A DNA stretch of 64,000 nt. Source: CAXSEF01 sp964236535. GTDB lineage: Bacteria; Pseudomonadota; Alphaproteobacteria; Acetobacterales; Acetobacteraceae. Both the position numbers and the translations under genes were made by a program. The notes below the pieces were generated by a model, which was not told where the DNA came from, ran no database searches, and saw only the letters and a program-made list of their open reading frames with translations. This document shows, in pieces, positions 46,961 to 54,774 of the stretch. The first letter of the stretch is position 1. Every line of letters begins with the position of its first letter. The DNA lies in NCBI GenBank assembly GCA_964236535.1, contig CAXSEF010000004.1:23533-87532 (forward strand). The letters are read 5' to 3'.

Positions 46961-47395
46961 ATGTCCGATGCGGAACGCCTGGTGCGGGCCTACTACGACG
47001 CCTTCAACCGCCACGACGCCGACGCCTTCCTGGCGCTGCTCGCCGAAGACGTCGAGCACGGCGTCAGCCAGGGCGGCGCCGAGCGCAGCCGCGCGGCGTT
47101 CGCCCGCTTCGTCGCCCACATGGACCGCTGCTACCTGGAACGCATCGAGGACCTGGTGGTGCTGACCGAGCCGTCCGGCACCCGCGCCGCGGCGGAGTTC
47201 GTGGTGCACGGCCGCTACATCGCGACCGACCCCGGCGTGCCCGAGGGCACCGCGCCGGCCCGCAACCAGGGCTACGTCCTGCCGGCCGGCGCCTTCTTCA
47301 CCCTGGCCGACGGCAAGGTGGCGCGCATCAGCAACCACTACAGCCTCGCGGACTGGGTGCGGCAGGTCAATGAGGCCTCCGAGCCGGTTTCGTGA
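46961..47395 (+). CDS. NTF2-like / SnoaL-like polyketide-cyclase family protein
   Basis: A 144-residue single-domain protein of the NTF2-like superfamily (cone-shaped alpha+beta barrel), resembling ketosteroid-isomerase-related proteins. It opens AERLVRAYYDAFNRHDADAFLALLAEDVEHGVSQGG and closes GAFFTLADGKVARISNHYSLADWV, the usual pattern. Enzymatic function cannot be predicted within this superfamily. ATG 46961 follows AAGGAG. It is divergent from glyQ. Confidence 0.85.
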   Translation: MSDAERLVRAYYDAFNRHDADAFLALLAEDVEHGVSQGGAERSRAAFARFVAHMDRCYLERIEDLVVLTEPSGTRAAAEFVVHGRYIATDPGVPEGTAPARNQGYVLPAGAFFTLADGKVARISNHYSLADWVRQVNEASEPVS

Positions 47396-47525
47396 TGCTG
47401 CTGCAACCGCCGTCCGACGCGGTTCTCCTGCGCTCCGGTGCTCACGGCCGGATGCCGCTCCGCCCAGGTGCCCGAAACCCCGGACCAGTCGACTCGCTGC
47501 AGCGCATCTCGAGACCGGCCCTGAG

Positions 47526-47834
47526 CATGGACGACGCCGGGCTGCGCACGCCGCCGGCGCCGTGGTCGACGCGGCGGTCCGGCTCGGCGCCCGCTCGGTC
47601 TGGCTGCAGCTCGGCATGATCGACGTTGGCGCGGTTGCCCGCGCCCGCGCCGCCGGGCTGGTGGCGGCGATGGACCGCTGCCCGGCAATCGGGTGGACCC
47701 GCCTCGGCCTGGCGCGTCCGGACGCCTGGGCCGCCGGCCCGCAACGCCGCGCGTGGAACTTGCACCCCCCGCCCGCTTTGGGTTGTCGTCCGGAGCCCGA
47801 ACTGGACGCAATTCGCAGGGACGCTTCAGCATGA
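47526..47834 (+). pseudogene. remnant of a YccU-type CoA-binding protein gene
   Basis: In the 435-bp stretch between the NTF2-like and DUF2076 genes, one frame reads VVDAAVRLGARSVWLQLGMIDVG followed by ARARAAGLVAAMDRCPAIGWTRLG, which matches the C-terminal third of CoA-binding (YccU-like) proteins. The Rossmann N-terminal part and any start codon are missing. The frame drifts into unrelated sequence and stops at 47832-47834, overlapping the next start codon, apparently by chance. Confidence 0.55.
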
Positions 47835-48736
47835 CCAACGAGGAACGCGACGTCATCGGCCGGTTCGTGGCCAGGGTGGGCGGCTCGCCCGTCCAGGGCT
47901 TCGGCCAGACGCCGGGCCAGCCGGGCGGCCAAGTGCCGGCACTGCCCGCCGTCGACCACGATGCGGACAGCTTCATCGCCGACCAGTTCAGCCGCTTCCC
48001 CGAAGCCCGCTACCGGGTCACCCAGATGGCGTTCGTGCAGGAAGCCGCGCTCGCCGAGGCGCAGAACCGCATCCGCCGCCTGGAATGGGAGCTGCAGCAG
48101 CGCGCCGCGCAGGCGCCGCAGCAGGCCGCCGGGGCGTCCGCCCAGGCGCAGGCGCAGCAGCCGCGCGGCTTCTTCGGCAACCTGTTCGGCGGCGGCCAGC
48201 AGGCGCAGCCCGGCGCGCAGCCCGCCGGCTACGGCCAGCAACCCCAGGGCTACGGGCAGCAAGGCTACGGCCAGCAGCCGGGCGGACAGCAGTTCCAGGC
48301 GCCCCCGCAGCCGCAATACCCGCCAGGCTACCAGCCGGGCATGCTGCAGCGGAGCGGCGGCTCGGGCTTCCTCGGCTCCGCGCTCACCACCGCGGCCGGC
48401 GTCGCCGGCGGCATGGTCGCGGGCAATGCGCTGATGGGCCTGTTCTCCGGCCACGAAGGCGGCATGGGCGGCGGCTTCGGCGGCGGCGGCGAGACGGTGA
48501 ACGAGACCGTCAACAACTACGGCACCGCCGACCCCGCGGCGGGTGGCGCCGACCCCTGGGCCGGTGCCGGAGTCGCCGACCCGTCGGCCGGGCCGATGGA
48601 CCAGGGCCCGCTCGACCAGGGCAGCGGCTTCGACCAGGGCGGCGTCGACCCCGGCGGCTTCGACCAGGGCGGCGTGGACCCGGGCGGCGACGGCGGCTGG
48701 GGTGGCGGCGGAAGCGACGATTCGTTCGGCGGATAA
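47831..48736 (+). CDS. DUF2076 domain-containing protein
   Basis: A 301-residue protein of the DUF2076 family. The start TNEERDVIGRFVARVGG and the segment ADSFIADQFSRFPEARYRVTQMAFVQEAALAEAQNRIRRLEWEL are typical; a Gln/Pro/Gly-rich middle with GYGQQ repeats follows (about residues 130-185), then a Gly/Ala-rich hydrophobic stretch (GFLGSALTTAAGVAGGMVAGNALMGLF) and an Asp/Gly-rich tail with repeated FDQGGVDPGG. The family has been described as possible periplasmic ligand-binding sensors, but there is no signal peptide here and the role is unknown. Confidence 0.85.
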   Translation: MTNEERDVIGRFVARVGGSPVQGFGQTPGQPGGQVPALPAVDHDADSFIADQFSRFPEARYRVTQMAFVQEAALAEAQNRIRRLEWELQQRAAQAPQQAAGASAQAQAQQPRGFFGNLFGGGQQAQPGAQPAGYGQQPQGYGQQGYGQQPGGQQFQAPPQPQYPPGYQPGMLQRSGGSGFLGSALTTAAGVAGGMVAGNALMGLFSGHEGGMGGGFGGGGETVNETVNNYGTADPAAGGADPWAGAGVADPSAGPMDQGPLDQGSGFDQGGVDPGGFDQGGVDPGGDGGWGGGGSDDSFGG

Positions 48737-48814
48737 CCGGCAACGCCGGGCTCCCCTCCGCCCGCGTCCCGCTGGCCCGGTCAGTCCGGTGGAGCCTCGC
48801 GCGGCGGCATCCGG

Positions 48815-48919
48815 ACCCACCAGAGGCCCGAGACCTTCAAAACTCCTCGCTCAAGCATAGGAATTCCAGAGGCTAGCCTTCGGCGGCGTCCGGAGGCAGA
48901 GCCTCTGGCCTTGCCTGCT
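48815..48919. repeat. head-to-head double-hairpin repeats reaching into the tyrS 3' end (copy N)
   Basis: A worn plus-oriented unit (48815-48860) faces a minus-oriented unit (48862-48919) with CCAGAGGC-TAGCCTTCGG and CCGGAGGC-AGA-GCCTCTGG. The minus-oriented unit overlaps the last codons and stop of tyrS. Confidence 0.82.
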
Positions 48920-50174
48920 CGCCCAGCCGCACCATCCGATGCTGCTTCCGCCCGGCCGAAAGCTTCGCGCCGCCCTCCCCCAGATCCGCCGCCGTCACCA
49001 GCCGGTTCTCGTCGACCACCGCCGCGTCGTTCAGTCGCGCGCCGCCGCCGCGAACCAGCCGCCGCGCCTCGCCGTTGCTCGCCGCCAGCCCGGACTCCAC
49101 CAGCAGCCGGTACACCGCCACGCCCGCGGCCATCGCCTCTCGCCCGACCAGATGCACCGGCAGGTCGGCCGCCTCCCCGCTCTCGAACGTCCGCCGTGCG
49201 GTCTCCGCCGCCGCGGCCGCAGCCTGCGCCCCGTGCAGCAGGGTGGTCGCCGCGGTCGCCAGCAGCTTCTTCGCCTCGTTCAGCTCGGCCCCGCCCAGCG
49301 CCTCCAGCCGTGCGACCTCCCCCAGGCCCAGCTCGGTGAACAGCCGCAGGAACCGGCCGACGTCGCCGTCCTCGGTGTTGCGCCAGAACTGCCAGTAGTC
49401 GTACGCCGAGCGCCGGTCCGCGCGCAGCCACACCGCGCCACCGGCGGTCTTGCCCATCTTGGCGCCCGACGCGGTGGCGATCAGCGGCGTGGTCAGCCCG
49501 AACACCTGCCGCCCGTCGGTGCGCCGCACCAGCTCGACGCCGGAGACGATGTTGCCCCACTGGTCGGAGCCGCCGATCTGCAGGCTCACCCCGTGCCGCC
49601 GCCCGAGCTCCCGGAAATCGTAGCTCTGCAGGATCGAGTAGTTGAACTCCAGGAACGTCAGGCCCTGCTCGCGCTCCAGCCGGGTGCGCACGCTGTCGAA
49701 CGACAGCATGCGGTTCACGCTGACATGGGTGCCGACCTCGCGCAGCAGCTCGATGTAGCCGAGCCGGTCGAGCCAGTCCGCATTGTCGACCAGCAACGCA
49801 CCGCCCGCAGCCGCTGCCACGTCGTCCGAGGAAAACCGGATAAACGGCTCGAAACACGCCTTTATTCCCGCCATGTTCTCGGCGATCTGCGCGTCGCTCA
49901 GCAGCCGGCGCGCCTCCTCGCGGAACGACGGGTCGCCGATCCGCGTGGTGCCGCCGCCCAGCACCACCACCGGCCGATGCCCGCAACGCTGCAGCAGCCG
50001 CAGCAGCATGATCTGCACCAGGCTGCCGACATGCAGGCTGTCCGCGGTGCAGTCGAACCCGGCATAGCCGCTGACCGGCCCGGCCGCCAACGCCTCCTCA
50101 AGCGCCGCCTCGTCGGTGCACTGGAACACGAAGCCGCGCGCGCGGGCTTCCTGCATGAACTCGCTTCGGGCCAT
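48873..50174 (-). CDS. tyrS: tyrosyl-tRNA synthetase with repeat-encoded C-terminus
   Basis: A 433-residue class I synthetase that charges tRNA-Tyr. The HIGH-type motif is ADSLHVGSLVQ (about residues 44-54), the KMSKS-type motif is AKMGKTAGGA, and LEFNYSILQSYDF, GGSDQWGNIVSGVEL and the C-terminal S4 domain (VYRLLVESGLAASNGEARRLVRGGG ... ENRLVT) are all present. The natural end should be near RKQHRMVRL; the following GEQARPEALPPDAAEG is encoded by a hairpin repeat, which also supplies the stop. ATG 50174 follows GGGAGGG. It is divergent from anmK. Confidence 0.96.
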   Translation of the reverse strand: MARSEFMQEARARGFVFQCTDEAALEEALAAGPVSGYAGFDCTADSLHVGSLVQIMLLRLLQRCGHRPVVVLGGGTTRIGDPSFREEARRLLSDAQIAENMAGIKACFEPFIRFSSDDVAAAAGGALLVDNADWLDRLGYIELLREVGTHVSVNRMLSFDSVRTRLEREQGLTFLEFNYSILQSYDFRELGRRHGVSLQIGGSDQWGNIVSGVELVRRTDGRQVFGLTTPLIATASGAKMGKTAGGAVWLRADRRSAYDYWQFWRNTEDGDVGRFLRLFTELGLGEVARLEALGGAELNEAKKLLATAATTLLHGAQAAAAAAETARRTFESGEAADLPVHLVGREAMAAGVAVYRLLVESGLAASNGEARRLVRGGGARLNDAAVVDENRLVTAADLGEGGAKLSAGRKQHRMVRLGEQARPEALPPDAAEG

Positions 50175-50271
50175 GATCCCTCCCGGCTGCAGAGCCGCCC
50201 GGCGGCGTTGCGGCCGGCCACCCCGGGGCGGCGGGCGCGCACCCTGCCCGACTGCGACCCAGGAGACAACG

Positions 50272-51351
50272 ATGCTGCGCACCATCGGCCTGATGAGCGG
50301 CACCTCGCTCGACGGGGTCGACGCGGCGGTGATCGACACCGACGGCGAACGCATCGCCGCCATCGGCCGCAGCCTCACCCTGCCCTACCCGCCCGAGCTG
50401 CGCGCCCTGCTGCGCACCCTGATCGACCGCGCCGCCGCCGGCCCGCTCGCCGCCGACGACCCGATGCTGCGCGACGCGACGCATCGGCTGACCCTGCGCC
50501 ACGCCGAGGCGGTGGCCGCGCTCGACACGCCCTGCGAGCTGATCGGCCTGCACGGCCAGACCATCCTGCACCGCCCCGAGCGCCGCCTGACCTGGCAGAT
50601 CGGCGATGCCGGGCTGCTCGCCGGCCTGACCGCCACTCCGATCGCCTGGGATTTCCGTTCGGCCGACGTGGCGGCCGGAGGCCAGGGTGCGCCGCTGGCC
50701 CCGCTGTTCCATGCGGCGCTGGCGCACGACCTGACCGGGCCGCTCGTGGTGCTGAACCTGGGGGGCGTCGCCAACCTGACCTGGCTGGGCGCCACCGCCG
50801 CGGACGGAACGCGCGCGACGCTGGCCTGCGACACCGGCCCCGGCAACGCTGCCCTCGACGACTGGGCGATGCGCCACACCGGCCAGCCGCTCGACCGTGA
50901 CGGCCGACTGGCCCGCACCGGCCACGTCAACGAGGCGCTGCTGCACCAGCTGCTCGGTCACCCGTTCTTCTCAAGACCACCGCCGAAGTCCCTGGATCGA
51001 CAGGATTTCGCCAGCCCGCTCGCCGAAGCTTCGCTCTCCGCCGCCGACGGCGCCGCCACCCTGGTCGCGTTCACCGCCCGCGCCGTCGCCGCGACCACGC
51101 TGCCATGCGCGCCGCTGCGCTGGCTGGTCTGCGGCGGCGGCCGGCACAACCCGGCGCTGATCTCCGCCCTGCGCATGACGCTCGGCGCCCCAATCGAACC
51201 CGTCGAAGCCGTGGGCTGGGACGGCGACGCCCTGGAGGCGCAGTGCTTCGGCTTCCTCGCAGCAAGGGTGCAGCGCGGACTGCCGCTGAGCCTGCCGACA
51301 ACCACCGGCGTCCTGCGCCCGACCCCGGGCGGCCGTATCACGCGCCCCTGA
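50272..51351 (+). CDS. anmK: anhydro-N-acetylmuramic acid kinase
   Basis: A 359-residue kinase that converts anhydro-MurNAc to MurNAc-6-phosphate in peptidoglycan recycling. The start MLRTIGLMSGTSLDGVDAAV is the family signature; LIGLHGQTILHRP, WDFRSADVAAGGQGAPLAPLFH and LNLGGVANLTWL (phosphate-binding) and CGGGRHNPALISAL are conserved. ATG 50272 follows AGGAGA. It is divergent from tyrS, a pairing common in alphaproteobacteria. Confidence 0.95.
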   Translation: MLRTIGLMSGTSLDGVDAAVIDTDGERIAAIGRSLTLPYPPELRALLRTLIDRAAAGPLAADDPMLRDATHRLTLRHAEAVAALDTPCELIGLHGQTILHRPERRLTWQIGDAGLLAGLTATPIAWDFRSADVAAGGQGAPLAPLFHAALAHDLTGPLVVLNLGGVANLTWLGATAADGTRATLACDTGPGNAALDDWAMRHTGQPLDRDGRLARTGHVNEALLHQLLGHPFFSRPPPKSLDRQDFASPLAEASLSAADGAATLVAFTARAVAATTLPCAPLRWLVCGGGRHNPALISALRMTLGAPIEPVEAVGWDGDALEAQCFGFLAARVQRGLPLSLPTTTGVLRPTPGGRITRP

Positions 51352-51405
51352 CCCCGGGCCGCCGCACCACTCGGTCGGCGGCAAGCGCCCCGACCGCCGC
51401 GCCAC

Positions 51406-52071
51406 TCAGTCGGCGGCAAGTGCCATGGTACGCCGCGCCACCACCTTGCCGACATGGTCCTCGAGCGCCGCCGACACCGGCTCGGCATGCTCGGCGAACA
51501 CGTGGTCGGCACCCGCGATGATACGGTAGTCGACCTGCACGCCCTTCTGGGTATTCAGCTTGTCGACCAGCTTGCGCACCGCAGGCTCCGGCACCAGCTC
51601 GTCGCTGTCGCCGTGCAGCATCAGCCCGCCGCACGGGCAGGGGGCGAGAAAGCCGAAATCATAGTGGTTTGCCGGCGGCGCCACGCTCACCCAGCCGGAG
51701 ATCTCCGGCCGCCGCATCAGCAGCTGCATGCCGACGAAGGCGCCGAACGAATAGCCGGCGATCCACAACCCGCCCGAGTTCGGGTTGACCATCTGCATCC
51801 AGTCCAGCGCCGACGCCGCGTCGCCGATCTCGCCGATGCCGCCGTCGTAGCGTCCCTGGCTGCGTCCGACACCGCGGAAGTTGAAACGCATCACCGAGAA
51901 GCCGAGCTTCTGGAACGACTGGAACATCGTGTAGGTGATGCGGTTGTTCATGGTCCCGCCGTGCATCGGGTGCGGGTGCAGCACCAGCGCCAGCGGCACG
52001 CCGCTCTCCTTGGAATGGTGGTAGCGTCCCTCGAGCCGACCGTCGGGGCCTGCGAACATCACCTCGGGCAT
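51406..52071 (-). CDS. alpha/beta hydrolase
   Basis: A 221-residue cytoplasmic hydrolase. The nucleophile elbow is AGYSFGAFVG (Ser in GYSFGA), the acid is probably Asp in HGDSDELVP, and the catalytic His is in GADHVF. HPHPMHGGTMNNR near residue 33 is distinctive of a compact bacterial subfamily usually annotated as alpha/beta hydrolases of unknown substrate. ATG 52071 gives MPEVMFAGPDGRLEGRYH. It is divergent from the cysteine desulfurase gene across an AT-rich region. Confidence 0.88.
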   Translation of the reverse strand: MPEVMFAGPDGRLEGRYHHSKESGVPLALVLHPHPMHGGTMNNRITYTMFQSFQKLGFSVMRFNFRGVGRSQGRYDGGIGEIGDAASALDWMQMVNPNSGGLWIAGYSFGAFVGMQLLMRRPEISGWVSVAPPANHYDFGFLAPCPCGGLMLHGDSDELVPEPAVRKLVDKLNTQKGVQVDYRIIAGADHVFAEHAEPVSAALEDHVGKVVARRTMALAAD

Positions 52072-52378
52072 ATACGAGACTTCCTTTACCCACGACCAAG
52101 GCGCGCGGGACTGTAAAACCAGGGTGCAGGGCAGGACTTCGGTCCCGCCACGTCCCGCATGAAGGCCGGGCCCCATCCCGCCGATGTGAGCCCTGCAACG
52201 CCCAAGTCACGCTGCGGGACCAGTGCCGTCGCGCACCAGGGGTGCTGGGCGCGTTCCATCCAATATAGAACGCGGCGAGGCGGTGATAACGGAATCGACG
52301 CAGACCTACGATGTTTTTGTGCACCTTCCCGTGTTGACGTCTCACAAACGCAACTTTCCTCATGGAGCGATAAATAAC
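52072..52378. promoter_or_regulatory. AT-rich divergent promoter region with an operator-like inverted repeat
   Basis: This 307-bp region separates the hydrolase and the cysteine desulfurase gene. CGCGTTC (52250-52256) and GAACGCG (52268-52274) are perfect inverted 7-bp arms around an AT-rich 11-bp centre. Downstream, 52285-52378 is much more AT-rich than the rest of the window and probably contains the desulfurase promoter and leader; TTGACG at about 52334 is the best -35 but lacks a matching -10. Confidence 0.5.
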
Positions 52379-53491
52379 GTGGCCGCAACCGTGACCTATC
52401 TCGACGCGAATGCGAGCGAGCCTTTGCGGCCGGAAGCGCGCGAGGCGGTGCTGCGCAGCCTCGAACTGACAGGCAATCCGGCCTCGATCCACGCCGCCGG
52501 CCGGCTCGCCCGCCGCAGCCTGGAGGACGCCCGGGCCGGCATCGCCGCAACATTCGGGGCGGCGCCGTCCGGCGTGGTCTTCACCTCCGGCGGCACCGAG
52601 GCCAACGCGCTGGCCGCACGGCTCGCCGAGGGGCGCCGCATCCTGGTCGGGGCCACCGAACACGACGCCGTCCTGCAGTCCTGCCCTGCCGCCACCCGCA
52701 TCCCGGTGCACCCGGACGGGCAGCTGAGGCTGGACGTCCTGGAGGCGCTGCTGAGCGAAGGCCCGGCGCTGGTCTGCCTGATGCTGGCCAACAACGAGAC
52801 CGGCGTGCAGCACCCGCTCGCCGCAGCCGCGGCGCTGTGCCGCCGGCACGGCGCGCTGCTGCACGTCGACGCGGTGCAGGCGGCCGGCCGGCTGGAGGTG
52901 CACCTGGACCGGCTCGGTGCCGCCAGCCTCGCGCTGTCGTCGCACAAGCTTGGCGGCCCCAAGGGCGCCGGCGCCCTGCTGCTCGCCCCCGGACCGGCGC
53001 CGTCGCCGCTGATCCGCGGCGGCGGCCAGGAGCGGGGCCGGCGCGGCGGCACCCCCGCCCTGCCCGCGATCGCCGGCTTCGCGGCCGCCGGCGCCGCGGC
53101 CGAACGCGATCGCACCGGCGGCGCGCGCAACCGGGTGCGCGAAATGCGCGACGCGATCGAGGCGACGGCGGTGGCGCTCGGCGCCATGCGCTGCGGCGGG
53201 GATGCGCCGCGCCTCGACAACACCACCTGCCTGGCCTGTCCCGGCCTGCGTGCCGAACTGCAGGTGATCGCGCTCGACCTGGCGGGCGTGCAGGTCTCCG
53301 CCGGCGCCGCCTGCTCCTCCGGCAAGGTCGCGCACAGCCACGTCCTGCAGGCGATGGGGCTGGGTGACCTGTCCGGCCAGGCGATCCGGGTGTCGGTCCC
53401 CTGGAATGCGCCGGCAAGCGCCGCCGCGTCGTTCGCCGCCGCCTACGCGGCGATGCTGGCGACCGCGCGCCGCGCGGCATGCGCGGCATGA
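52379..53491 (+). CDS. cysteine desulfurase (class V aminotransferase, NifS/IscS-like)
   Basis: A 370-residue PLP enzyme that takes sulfur from cysteine for Fe-S clusters or tRNA thiolation. Features: TYLDANASEPLRPEA start, SGGTEANALAAR, the PLP lysine in SSHKLGGPKG (about residue 200), GGQERGRRGGTPALPAI, and the active Cys in SAGAACSSGKVAHS near residue 325. The start is GTG 52379, with GGAG upstream, or GTG 52391. No iscU, iscA or suf genes are next to it, so it may be a stand-alone desulfurase, for example for tRNA modification. Confidence 0.92.
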   Translation: MAATVTYLDANASEPLRPEAREAVLRSLELTGNPASIHAAGRLARRSLEDARAGIAATFGAAPSGVVFTSGGTEANALAARLAEGRRILVGATEHDAVLQSCPAATRIPVHPDGQLRLDVLEALLSEGPALVCLMLANNETGVQHPLAAAAALCRRHGALLHVDAVQAAGRLEVHLDRLGAASLALSSHKLGGPKGAGALLLAPGPAPSPLIRGGGQERGRRGGTPALPAIAGFAAAGAAAERDRTGGARNRVREMRDAIEATAVALGAMRCGGDAPRLDNTTCLACPGLRAELQVIALDLAGVQVSAGAACSSGKVAHSHVLQAMGLGDLSGQAIRVSVPWNAPASAAASFAAAYAAMLATARRAACAA

Positions 53492-53585
53492 GCGGCACCC
53501 GGCCCGCCCCGCCGCGACCGGACCGACAGGTCGAAGCGGCTTAGCGGCGCGTTAATGTTTTGCAGGTGAAATACCGCCCGCGCTG

Positions 53586-54194
53586 ATGCATAAGGTCACG
53601 ATCATGATGTCACCTCCACGGACCATCGACCGTTCGCGCCGCAGCTTGGCCGCCATCGTCGCCCTGGCGGCCCTGGCGACGGCGTGTCCGGCTCGCGCCG
53701 AGTTTCTGGAGGCCGGCTCCCGTGGCGCAGGGCCCGCGCCGCAGCGCCCGGCCAGCGTCGCCCAGCCCCGGGCCGCCACCCCGTCGAACGCCGCCGCGAC
53801 GCCTGCCAGCCCGGCGCGGCAGAGCGCTCCGGCTCCGGTGCGCGACGGAACAGACGAGATCGAGGCCAACTCCGCCACGGCGGCACCGGCCGCGGTCGAG
53901 CAGCGCCGCGTCGGTGCCGGCACCTCGGCGGGCAGCAGCGACGACACCCGTTTCGGCACCGATGGCGCCCTCGACGTCGGCCCGGGGCCGTTCGGCTCCC
54001 ACGAGGGCGGCGAACTGGGCGAGGAGCGCACGCCGGACATCCGCTATCCGGCACGCCAGCAGGCCACGAGCCCGGTCCAGGGCGGCTTCTACACCGGCGT
54101 GCCCGATACCGCCGGCGGCAGCGTGCCCGGCACCGCCGCCGGCCCGCAATACTCGACGCAGCTGCCCGCCACGCAGGGCGTGGGTCGCCGGTAG
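53586..54194 (+). CDS. secreted Pro/Ala-rich protein of unknown function
   Basis: A protein of about 202 residues, not recognised. An N-terminal signal peptide is clear (basic start, then LAAIVALAALATACPARA before EFLEAG). The mature part is low-complexity, rich in Ala, Pro, Gly and Ser, and ends with a more ordered segment (RTPDIRYPARQQATSPVQGGFYTGVPDT). The start could be ATG 53586, 53607 or 53610. It looks like an envelope or exported protein of this lineage. It follows the desulfurase by about 95 bp on the same strand and may be separately transcribed. Confidence 0.6.
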   Translation: MHKVTIMMSPPRTIDRSRRSLAAIVALAALATACPARAEFLEAGSRGAGPAPQRPASVAQPRAATPSNAAATPASPARQSAPAPVRDGTDEIEANSATAAPAAVEQRRVGAGTSAGSSDDTRFGTDGALDVGPGPFGSHEGGELGEERTPDIRYPARQQATSPVQGGFYTGVPDTAGGSVPGTAAGPQYSTQLPATQGVGRR

Positions 54195-54200
54195 ACCGCC

Positions 54201-54253
54201 AAGTCCAGAGGCTCTGCCTCTGGACTCCGCCAAAGGCCGAGCCTTTGGCATCC
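54201..54253 (+). repeat. double-hairpin repeat (copy O)
   Basis: CCAGAGGC-TCT-GCCTCTGG and CCAAAGGC-CGA-GCCTTTGG, near-consensus, between two convergent gene ends. Confidence 0.88.
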
Positions 54254-54287
54254 ACTTGTTTGAGAGCGCGTTTCCGAGCGCCTCAGG

Positions 54288-54362
54288 TCACGGGGGGATC
54301 TTGGCGTAGTTCGGGCTGGCTTGCGCCTGCAGGTCGACGCCGGTGCTGCCCGAGGCGATCAC
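54288..54362 (-). CDS. possible 24-codon ORF or frameshifted tail of the upstream gene
   Basis: A GTG at 54362 overlaps the stop of the 117-residue gene (GTGA) and opens a frame of 24 codons with strongly GC-rich third positions (VIASGSTGVDLQAQ...). Either it is a tiny coupled peptide, or the 117-residue gene suffered a one-base shift and this is its real C-terminus. I cannot decide between these. Confidence 0.3.
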   Translation of the reverse strand: MIASGSTGVDLQAQASPNYAKIPP

Positions 54363-54712
54363 TCGACCGCGACCACCCGGAACACCAGGTCGGTGCCGTC
54401 CGGGGCCCGCACCCCGGCCAGTTCGCCCGGCCGCAGCACGTCGCTGTCCAGCACCCAGAGCGGCTCGTCCTCGCTCCGGCTGCGCCGCGCCGCCCAGAAC
54501 CCGTCGCTGCCGTCGACCAGCACGATCTCCCCGCGCTGCTCCCCCTGCCCCGGCCGGCTCCTGGCCGCCGTCCACCCGCCCGGCTCTGCCATCCAGGCGG
54601 CGCGGTCGAGCTGCCCCACCGCGTTGAGCCGGACCTGCAGCTCGATCCGGTCCTCGGTGTCGCCGCCCGGACACCCCGGACCCCGCGCCAGCACCATCGT
54701 GACCCTGACCAT
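54359..54712 (-). CDS. hypothetical protein downstream of kup
   Basis: A 117-residue protein of unknown family. It looks mostly beta: RIELQVRLNAVGQLDRAAW, GEIVLVDGSDGFWAAR, LWVLDSDVLRPGELAGV, TDLVFRVVAVE. No signal peptide or membrane segment is seen. It lies 62 bp after the kup stop on the same strand and may be co-transcribed with it. The coding signal appears to continue in another frame past its stop. Confidence 0.55.
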   Translation of the reverse strand: MVRVTMVLARGPGCPGGDTEDRIELQVRLNAVGQLDRAAWMAEPGGWTAARSRPGQGEQRGEIVLVDGSDGFWAARRSRSEDEPLWVLDSDVLRPGELAGVRAPDGTDLVFRVVAVE

Positions 54713-54774
54713 GCCGCCGCCCCCGTCCAGCTTTCAGCCACCCGCCGCCGCGCCAGGTCCGAGGACCCGCCGCG

